Source: Owenia fusiformis (taxonomy: Eukaryota > Annelida > Polychaeta > Sabellida > Oweniidae). From it: a DNA stretch of 64,000 bases. Below, piece after piece: positions 55,951-64,000 of the stretch (positions within the stretch are counted from its first letter, which is position 1; each line of letters starts with the position of its first letter). The notes below the pieces were generated by a model. It saw only the letters and a list, made by a program, of their open reading frames with translations, had not been told where the DNA came from and searched no databases. Position numbers and translations under genes: made by a program. Where the stretch lies: positions 1,342,001-1,406,000 of the forward strand of contig CAIIXF020000002.1 of NCBI GenBank assembly GCA_903813345.2, given 5' to 3'.

Positions 55951-58517
55951 ATTTGCTAACACCCCCACTTTCATAGTGAAGTGACTAATTGGTTTATGTT
56001 TACGTTTTAATGTGTTTTGGGTTCCTTGTTACAGCAAGGTGGGCCAGTAAAGTAGACTAACATGTTTGCATGGCAAATTTTGATCGAATAAGTGAGACAC
56101 TTTAAAGGAACTAAAATAATACGTATATACCACCCATAATAAAGAACGATTTCAATAGAATATTAACGACGGCATTTTCGGAATTGCTTTTTACCTATCC
56201 AGACATGGAATGCAGGTTACATTTATTCGTTATTTACACTTGAAATAATCTGGGATTCGTGACTTTTTAACTTTCATTACGTCTAGCGCTAAATGCGAAC
56301 ACAGAATGCTTATTCTATCAGGCGAATGCAAATTATTTTAATAAAACATAATGCAATTAATTCAACCAACTCATCTTAAACTTCCAAGAATGCAATCCCG
56401 GTGATGATTTAATTTGCTAGTCTCATTACAAAAATACGTGTCCGTACTTTAATATTCATTGCATTTATGTTTATCTTTAACACAAGTATTTGCAGAAAAA
56501 TTTAAAATTGAATTTTAGAAACGTATTCAATTACTATCATGCATTCTTAGCCTCACGTCACATTTTACGGGGACCGTAAGGTCTATCATTTCTGCGGTAA
56601 GTAAAATTTCTACAGTTGCCTAAGTATTTCTGCAGTCAGATAATTTAGCAGTCACATTTGCTAAGATAGCGGCGTATTTTGATTATGAGTAAAAACAACG
56701 ATTCCCGTACGGCTGATAAATGATGACGCACGATCAGCATAGGGCGGCCCTACGATGTGCGTAGTTTTTCTTGAAGGCATCCACAAAGGGTTCTATGGTT
56801 CGGAAAGGTCAATTGTAACCTATGAAATCCAAGCGCAGCAGCAAGTCGACCGTGAACCCGACGCACGGCCGCCGTGGGACCTAAGGTTTGGCTGCTGCTT
56901 GTTGATATCTACGGTGACCACAGGAAAGAAAAAGTTATAACTCCGACTCTACGCCCTGTAAAACTTAATATGCCGTGTACGTAGACCGCAATGTGACCTT
57001 AAGGCGACAGTAGTTTTCGGTCGCATTGAGCAAATGTGACTAAAGCTTTTAAAGTTCCACTTAGTTTAGAGGAAACGATATGGAAAAACAAAAGGTTGTA
57101 TGCCATGAACTGTACTTACCACGGATGTTATATAATTAAATTCGAGCTCGAAATCAGGAATTGTTTTTAACAAAAAATAAATATATATTAAAATAAATAT
57201 TAAAAATATTGGCGTACTATCAATACGGCAATTGCCTTATCGTCTTTGAAATGAAATATCTAATCGACCCCATCGTCTCCCCGCATCACTGAATGTTAAA
57301 CATTACGTATTATTCTTTGAAGTATGACAGTGGCATGTCCTTGTAAAGCTATTGCCAATCTTAATATTTAGGAGATTGACATTCACATAAGTATCATTTA
57401 GACGACGTCGATTTTTCGTTTTTTGTTTGCGTTTTTCATCAGAATTTAAATGATTAAACACTTTATGGAGTTACTGTTTCATTGGATTACTGCTTTTCGT
57501 TTTATTTCTTTCATTCTCCAATATCCACCTATTCATATTTGAATAGACTACTACAGATTAGATAAGAAAGCAATTGCAGCAGTTTGCCTATTTGCCGACG
57601 TATACCTTATCGTTATATAAAATAATTCTAGTGGATATTCTCAAGTGGAATATAATGCGATGACTTTTCAGTCAAAACCAATTAAATTCCGAATCGCACA
57701 GCCATTATCGCATAAGTTTAGTGATTTTTCTACCTAGCCTATAGGCCTACTATATCACATTGGAGAAAATAAATACAAACATTTGAAAAAAGACATTGCA
57801 ACAATCCAATTTCTATGAAGAATATACTGAAACAACCTTTCCAAATATATAATATGATATGAACATGAACATGAACATGCGGCAACAATGTTAAGCGAAC
57901 AGAAATAGTTATAAAATAGCAGTGAAATGTGTTCTATTTCTGCGATCCGAGTATGACGTGCGACACTTCCCAGGCATCAATTTTAAGGCATCAATGACGT
58001 CATTGATACATATGGCGGCATCCGCAGCGATCCAGATATGGGTACTTTGAACTTGAATTGTATATTAGTTCAAACACGATATGTCCAATGAGTAAGCTGA
58101 AGTGATAGATGATGGTTATAAGTAGTCATCGTATAAATTAGAACATGAGAACTTCGCATTCCCTTTAAATTAAGGTCTTTCTCTCAATAATTTTTCTGGC
58201 CACAGTCACGATTTTGGTCTTTTAACAATGAACAGAGAATAACATTTTCGGTCATATATTGCGCCATAAATCATAGAATCTCGGTCTTTATTCCTTAAGA
58301 AGAGACTATAATATTCAGGGTGTCCGAAACAATTTCCAACGAGAAAAACATGAAATAATTTTGTTAGTGGTGGAGTAATATTCTTGAAATATTTGAAAGT
58401 ATTTTTATCGAATTGAATTGAATTGATTGACATTTTAATTTGGCTTGATACTGTTTTAACATATGAATGTACGTCTTTGTTGACATCGTATTTTTGTTTT
58501 TGGGCAGATATATTTAC
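55951..58517. other. rest of dehydrogenase intron 4
   Basis: No coding exon. It contains a short GC-rich inverted repeat around 56830-56910 (GCAGCAGCAAG and CTGCTGCTTG), a perfect 18-bp palindrome ATCAATGACGTCATTGAT (about 57987) and AACTTCGCATTCCCTTTAA at about 58150, the exact reverse complement of a 19-mer at about 49806. Confidence 0.45.
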
Positions 58518-58614
58518 CGACTATTGAAGACGTGAATATTACAAGGCCTCCTCTCCCTCCATTATTGCAACCCATAAACTCCAAGGCGGTCATAGTACAT
58601 CGGATCTGAGCCTC
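58518..58614 (-). CDS. short-chain dehydrogenase, exon 4
   Basis: Acceptor TATATGTCTAG, phase 0 in; donor GTCG|GTAAAT, phase 1 out. It encodes EAQIRCTMTALEFMGCNNGG, then RGGLVIFTSSIVG, with the SSIxG segment carrying the catalytic Ser of SDRs. It was found by translating between the flanking exons. It joins exon 5 in frame as SSIVGVIPIGTFPVYAAAK. Confidence 0.87.
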
Positions 58615-58864
58615 CTAGACATATAAGAACAATTCAAATCTGCTTGCAACAAGAATACAAGTAAGTAATAACCTGTTACCTTGGTGATCCGAAACTAAGA
58701 CCGAAATTGCCAATTTTAATCCAATATTCTTATATTGTTAAGAATCTTGCAGCTTTGTTGAATTTTCTAGAAGCTGTCGTATCCTCCCTTTCTGAATTTT
58801 GTTTGATTTTCGACTGCGATAATTTTATTCCCCTTTTCAGAAGCAAATATAATGTGAAACTTAC

Positions 58865-58971
58865 AAAATTGATTGCAACAAGCCGAGTCCAATTCTGCTC
58901 ATCTAGAATACCTGCGTTGTTAACCATGATTGTGACGTCACCAAATCTGTTTTTTGTCACTTTAAAAACAC
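58865..58971 (-). CDS. short-chain dehydrogenase, exon 3
   Basis: Acceptor ACTCTCCAG, then GT (codon A|GT, Ser); donor AATTTT|GTAAGT, phase 0. It encodes VFKVTKNRFGDVTIMVNNAG, then ILDEQNWTRLVAINF. NNAG is the conserved structural motif after strand 4 of classical SDRs. The usual N at the start of helix 5 follows as AINF. Confidence 0.9.
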
Positions 58972-59814
58972 CTGGAGAGTAGTTTACAGAGATAATTACA
59001 CTAAACATCAGTTTTTGTTTTTAACCTGGAGAAGAACTACATAAACAAATTGTCCACTTTTCTTCTGCATCCTTCCAGGCAGGTGTCCAGATCCGTTCCT
59101 CATTCATTCTGGATTTTGAAGTCCTGTCGATCGGAGGATGTTGCCTCTGGTGTGTATAGGTTGGCACGCTGGACTTCTAATGCAAAGGTCCTGAACCCTT
59201 GGATTCTGTTAAAGCATGTCGCAAACAGAGCTGGATTATGTCAACTAGTACACCCCGGCAGGGAGGTGATTACTAGAGCGCTGCTGACTCGATAAAAGGC
59301 TGGTGCTGAACAAATCTGCCTACTGTCCTTGCCAGGATAAAGATACCAGGTACTGTCAGATTTACGGGGATCTGTTTGTTTTAAAAATGAGCAGATTCTA
59401 ATATGCATTTAATCAAAGAAGAGTTTTTAGTCATGAATTGCTTGATTTTTTCATGAAATTCAATAATATAGAGCTTTCTATATAAGTTATTTTGAATACG
59501 TATATACGCAAATCTGTACTTTAAAAAGTCAGGTATAACACTGGTGAGAAACTTTTGAAATGAAGATTAGGTGCTTTCATCCTTCAAATCACATCATAGT
59601 ATTCGGCAAGTATGTAAGTCGTGATTTCTGGTTTAAAAGTATGATTATAACAACAATAGAGCAACGAGGAAAATGTTCTAATGAAATCTATTTTCCCGGT
59701 TTCTTGGGAACCTTTCACCCTAGTTGTGTTTACCGTCGTCATTTAAAAGTTAAAGTTACAGTATAAGTTAAACATTTATATCCAAAGCTGTCTAATAAAG
59801 TTGTGCATACGTAC

Positions 59815-59935
59815 TCCTAATGTCGTCCTCCTTTGTTACATCACATTGTTGAAATATAACACTATCCTCATAGACTTGTCCAAGTTCCTTTATTGTGTTT
59901 TCACCCTGTATACTATTAACATCAGCAATGCATAC
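59815..59935 (-). CDS. short-chain dehydrogenase, exon 2
   Basis: Acceptor CCATATAG, phase 0; donor TTAGGA|GTACGT, phase 1. It encodes VCIADVNSIQGENTIKELGQ, then VYEDSVIFQQCDVTKEDDIR. The Asp after strand 2 (ADV) predicts NAD rather than NADP as cofactor, and CDVT is the adenine-binding Asp motif. Confidence 0.88.
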
Positions 59936-60575
59936 CTATATGGTCAAATCAAAAACAATACCAAATAGTCGATACTATTGAGTTGAAGATGTAATCACCG
60001 GAATTAGCATTTAATATTTAGTCTTTTATTTTATTATATCAATGGAATTTCTTTCACAAACACAGAATATACGAAACAAGCGTGCATCTTAAAAACATTT
60101 GAAAACATTTGATGAAGCTATGTTAAATAAGTATGTATCTCGATAGAGAAAAGGCAGGTTGCCCCCCCCTCTGTTGTGTTAATTCGTGGGACTGTCGTTG
60201 ACAGGGAAATACATTGTCATCCGTTTCACCAATTGGTCGGATCTTATCCAATGCGAGAGCCTAACGATATACTAAATATGTATACTTTGCAAAATATTGA
60301 ATTAAAGGAATGAATAAATGTACCTGAATAAATTAAAGTTCAAATCTTATACGGAACGTTATAAGAAAAGTAGGACTCGGTTATCATTAAATTTCCATTA
60401 AATCGATGAAAAGCTGGGCTTGTGTAGCTAAGTTACTTTGGTCAACTAAATTGAACAGTTGTTTCAGGACGTGCGTTTTTCAAATTATCGCCCTCTTGTT
60501 TATAAACGCTGGCATACCAAAGGGCTTTATAACTCCGACTTTATCGTGGTAGGCTTGTATAGACGGGTAACTTAC

Positions 60576-60668
60576 TTTGGCTCCGAGTTTGAGTAAAGAT
60601 ATCGCCACTGCTTTACCTATGCCCTGGGCCCCTCCTGTTATTATGGCGACGCTTTCCTCAATTTTCAT
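60576..60668 (-). CDS. short-chain dehydrogenase, exon 1 (15-PGDH-like)
   Basis: The start is taken as ATG at 60666-60668 (MKIEESVAIITGGAQGIGKA); in-frame ATGs at 60677 and 60698 could add 3 or 10 residues. It carries the Rossmann motif TGGAQGIG for the dinucleotide. Donor GCCAAA|GTAAGT, phase 0. With exons 2-7 the protein is about 260 aa, close to the 266 aa of vertebrate 15-hydroxyprostaglandin dehydrogenase, with every junction in phase. Likely role: a cytosolic NAD-dependent oxidoreductase of hydroxy-fatty acids or similar alcohols; the substrate is not shown by sequence. Confidence 0.88.
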
Positions 60669-60804
60669 TGTTGTCATAAATTGCAAGCCCTTCTCCAACC
60701 ATTGATTGTTACCACATTGGACTCTTGGTATCAGTTGGGTAATAAGTCAAACTATTTATCTCTGGTTATGTCATATCATATCATATAAACAAAGTTATCA
60801 CATA

Positions 60805-61009
60805 CTGTATAAGTGGTAATTTTGCCTAATCATTTAATTTGCCTATTTCCTAATTTTTGCCAGGTTCGGAAAATTAAATGTCGGAAATATTGTCTTGATA
60901 ATGTTATCCAATGGGAGGTTTCTTGTCATTAGGAAAATTAAAATTAGGAAAATGATGAAATTTGACCATTCGGAAAATTAACCACTCGGATTAAATACCA
61001 CTTATACAG
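60805..61009. mobile_element. 205-bp Tc1/mariner-type MITE
   Basis: Bounded by TA (60803-60804 and 61010-61011). Inverted ends CTGTATAAGTGGTAATTT and the complement of ATACCACTTATACAG. It is 140 bases upstream of the dehydrogenase start codon, so it could overlap its promoter. Confidence 0.75.
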
Positions 61010-61011
61010 TA

Positions 61012-63282
61012 TTCTAACGATACGCAGTTGGCCAACTGTCTAAAGTGGCTGTGATTTTTACGAAGATCGTGAACAATCATCAACTATTATCAGTTTTGGT
61101 TCAAATTAAAGGATGGCTAAATTGAATATTTGCCGAAATGAATATTTACTCACAGGTATTGTAAAACTTTTAATGACGTGTACGATCCTCTTTGAAAATT
61201 GACTATACCGTATTTGTAATAAAGATACATGTAATTAGTCCTTGCCTACCCCGTATTCTCGTGCTGTACAGTTCGGGGTAGAGAAAATAAGATCTATGTG
61301 ATACTTCGTTTTTTATTGGATATATTCTGATTCGATGTGTAAGGTAAGTACAAGATGTACATGAAACACGCGTGTTATCAAATAAATGACTGTGTTATAA
61401 ATGAAGTATTTGTGTTTTTTACAAGTAGTTTGAAGAATGGGTAAAATAACGTGTATCCGGTAATTAAAAATTAGTAAAATCAGTTCTTGCACAAGAGGAA
61501 ATAAAGTTAGAGAAAGTTTAGTATATGCTACACATTATCTCTCGCATCCTTTAACGCCATTATTTTCAGCTAATATATTAACCCCTTTACTTCCAACCTG
61601 TCTTAATCTGAGCCTGTCTCAACGGGTACGCGTGCGAAGTTTAATGACCCTAACATGTCAACTGCCTAAAGAAAATATACAAGTTCTTATATATAGATGT
61701 CACACGTTTAATCCATCGAATAAAATAAAAAAGTCTAGTTTGTAAAATATAAAAGTTGAATTTATTTGTGTTATAGTTTTACATACAGGTTTTATCAGAC
61801 GGTAAAGAACTTTGATAAAAAGGACATACTTGTAATGCTAATTTTGCTCTTATTAATTATATGGTGCTTCGACCACAAAGGTTATTCATGGAGAAAACAT
61901 GTATATATCTTAAAGCATGAGCGCATGTCTAATAAACAAATATTACCCGAGGGAAAAACCCGAGTGGATTATCAGAATAGATTATTTTATACGAATGAAT
62001 GCTTTTTTGTTTTTTATTACACTGTTGAATCCCACACATTCATAATGAATCAATAATCCAAAGTTTAATTCATTTAAAAGTCAGGGACACCGAAGCTTAT
62101 TTGGCAGCTCTTATAGACAATCAATTGGTAGTTGTACGTGTTGCGTGGGTCCTGTCGCTGTAGTTTCCAAGATACAAGAAACTCGTCTCTGCGATCACAA
62201 TTCACGGGTGTCTGTCCAAGATTTGTAACGATTGTCCTTCAACAAGTCTCGCTGGTCCAACAACAATCCGACAATTTGTATGACGTGCTCTCTGAAATGA
62301 TAAAAGTTGCTAGTCCTACTATTCCATAGTCTAAGAGAGAACATAACCTTCTAATTGTATCAAGGCATTTCGATATTAGACGAGGAAGGATTTGAAATAA
62401 GAGATTGTTTTAAAGGTTAAACCCATCCCCTCAAATCTATGTTTGCTGATAATCTTCGGGTTTTTGCTCGGAAATATGTCTCTCATTACAAAAGGTAAAA
62501 AACGTTAACATTTTCATTCGAATTTTTACACATTTTATAAGACCCAAAACGTTTATCTAAACATATTTACAATAAATTGGATTATCATTATATTGTTTAA
62601 ATTATTGTTTCAATGTAATTACCAGTTGTTATAAGACAGTGTAATTACACAAATCTGCTTATTATTGTCTGTTTAATTTTTCAAATATTGGTCAAGCAGA
62701 TTCAACAAAATTGTGTGAATCATTTTAAAAATCATAATTTCAAACATATGAGTTTTTTTTCTATTTGAAAGTTTTATCTATAGAATTTATCCTTATCATT
62801 GGTTGTGGGCTCTCGTGTTATTACGCAGAAATAAACAAGTATCAGTGTACTATAGCCACATAACATGATGGGGAGTGGGTGACATTGTTTCTCGTTAAAC
62901 TAAGGTTTAGGATAGTTTTTTTTCTTAGGACTGATGTCCTCTAAGATTTGTTCACATTCTCGCTGTTCTCTGTAACAATTTTTGGCATTTTCCATGTGGC
63001 ATTTAGTGCATAGGTTTATTCCTCATTGCACTCGTGATTTATATTAAATAGGAGTGATAAAGCGATGTAATTTGAAACATGCAAGGTAAAAATAAATAAA
63101 ACTTATTGTATGCAATTATTGCACTTCATTTTCAGTTTCACAAAAAATCTAGTATATATCGCCTTTTCATCCCAATACAAAATGATTTGTTCTCGCTTGT
63201 TAAAACTTTAAATTCCTATATAAAGATTTAAAGTTTCGTATATATATTATACGCAAATCTGCGAATGTCCAGAATTTTCAAT
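61012..63282. other. intergenic, no gene supported
   Basis: AT-rich spacer between the two dehydrogenase genes. A 96-codon plus-strand frame at 61766-62056 has one hydrophobic stretch (ILVMLILLLLIIWCF) but no other support. Confidence 0.4.
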
Positions 63283-63406
63283 TCAGGATAAGTCCAGAGC
63301 CGGTGGATCAACAAAAGTTGTTTTGCCCTTGGTAACTGCCAACGACGCCCCATTCAACGTTTCATCTTCTATCAGCTTAATCATTGCATCAGCTACTTCG
63401 GATGGT
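63283..63406 (-). CDS. second short-chain dehydrogenase, last exon (partial gene)
   Basis: Acceptor CTTTTTGCAG, then A (same phase as exon 7 at 48521). It encodes PSEVADAMIKLIEDETLNGA, then SLAVTKGKTTFVDPPALDLS and a stop. About 60% identical to exon 7 of the neighbouring gene and the same intron phase, so this is a tandem paralogue whose other exons lie beyond the right edge. Confidence 0.87.
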
Positions 63407-63519
63407 CTGCAAAAAGACAAAAGGATGGCTTCATTACTTCATCAACTTAAAACCAAGTCATTATCAGAACGACCTGCAAGAATCAATCAGAAATCAAAGT
63501 AATCACAGGTAACCATTTA

Positions 63520-63600
63520 TATACCGAACTCCCCTAATTTCTTTAAAATAGACTGATCCATTAGACTCGTCTGGAGCCATATTGTATTTATACGGGGAGG
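63520..63600 (-). repeat. inverted part of the ATGGCGGC repeat
   Basis: Reverse complement of 63680-63755 with some changes (CTGGAGCCATATTGTATTTA). With 63668-63895 it forms a hairpin whose loop is the Harbinger fragment at 63618. Confidence 0.7.
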
Positions 63601-63617
63601 TATACGTAATGCAATAA

Positions 63618-63667
63618 CCCTACTATCACACCAAACTAGTTCTCACTACGTTCTCGAAAACGGGCTT
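63618..63667 (+). mobile_element. 50-bp fragment of the Harbinger-like element
   Basis: Starts right after TAA with CCCTACTATCACACCAAACT and follows the left end of the other copies for 50 bases (to CGGGCTT), then switches to the ATGGCGGC repeat. Confidence 0.85.
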
Positions 63668-63900
63668 AAAGGGTTCCGATAAGCATCCCGTATAAAAACA
63701 ATATGGCGGCTCCAGGCGAATCAACTGGATCAGTCCATTTTTAAGAAATAAGGGGAGTTCTGTAAAATCCAGTTTACTGAAATTGTCTTTGAGATAAAGT
63801 AATCCGTTTATAATGATTTTGAAAACGTTATCCAAAGAGTGATTGCGTTCAAAGAATACATGTACAACAGCCAATTTAAATCCTTGTATTAGAACTAGTC
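63668..63900 (+). repeat. dispersed repeat with an ATGGCGGC motif, copy 2
   Basis: About 88% identical to 37391-37620. It contains AATATGGCGGCTCCAGGC and the same 12-codon frame MAAPGESTGSVH. Beyond 63900 the two copies differ; the last 100 bases of the window show nothing else. Confidence 0.75.
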
Positions 63901-64000
63901 CGGAAGAAATATGGGGTATTTTGGGGATCAATCGTTTTCTTCGGATTACAATGTTTTCTAAACTTTTCAGCATGAATATAGGGTTGGGACCTCAAAACCA

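Noticed and set aside
56755-56940. 61-codon frame in the GC-rich stretch of dehydrogenase intron 4
   Set aside because: Overlaps a short inverted repeat (GCAGCAGCAAG/CTGCTGCTTG) and has no coding support.
61766-62056. 96-codon plus-strand frame with one hydrophobic segment
   Set aside because: AT-rich sequence, no splice or homology support, and no conserved motif; chance is likely.

Overview
This window looks like animal nuclear DNA. It is AT-rich, genes are split by AG/GT introns, C2H2 zinc-finger exons are abundant, and Tc1/mariner, PIF/Harbinger, piggyBac-like and LINE elements are scattered through it. The mix fits a marine invertebrate, most likely a lophotrochozoan such as a mollusc or brachiopod, but the sequence alone does not fix the species.

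Region 1 (about 1.7-33.2 kb, minus strand) is one large gene. Two shared 5' coding exons (32641-33148 and 32010-32306) are followed by at least fourteen alternative 3'-terminal exons, called T1-T14 here in transcription order. Each terminal exon has its own splice acceptor, a short variable linker, one pair of C2H2 fingers and its own stop codon. The second shared exon ends with one base (G) of a split codon, and all fourteen terminal exons begin with the two bases that complete it. This is the layout of Drosophila lola and mod(mdg4), but the shared N-terminus shows no BTB domain I can recognise. The array also holds decaying partial copies of exon ends, one four-finger exon in a different phase (19720-20088), several tandem repeats and mobile elements.

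Region 2 (about 35-43 kb, plus strand) holds a two-exon rhodopsin-class GPCR-like gene of about 657 aa (38794-41022) with a long third intracellular loop. A broken duplicate of its first exon and 5' flank lies about 3 kb upstream. A Harbinger-type element follows it.

Region 3 (about 43-48 kb) is repeat-rich: TIR elements, palindromes, a 52-bp minisatellite, and a tandem duplication in which one copy carries a 188-bp tRNA-like insertion and the other shows the empty site.

Region 4 (48.4-60.7 kb, minus strand) is a complete seven-exon short-chain dehydrogenase of about 260 aa, similar to 15-hydroxyprostaglandin dehydrogenase. All six junction phases agree. Its 9-kb intron 4 contains a broken LINE, two nearly identical 465-bp direct repeats and a pair of distant inverted repeats. 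A broken extra exon lies downstream at 47871-48039. The last exon of a second dehydrogenase of the same family lies at 63283-63406, so this is a small tandem cluster that runs off the right edge.
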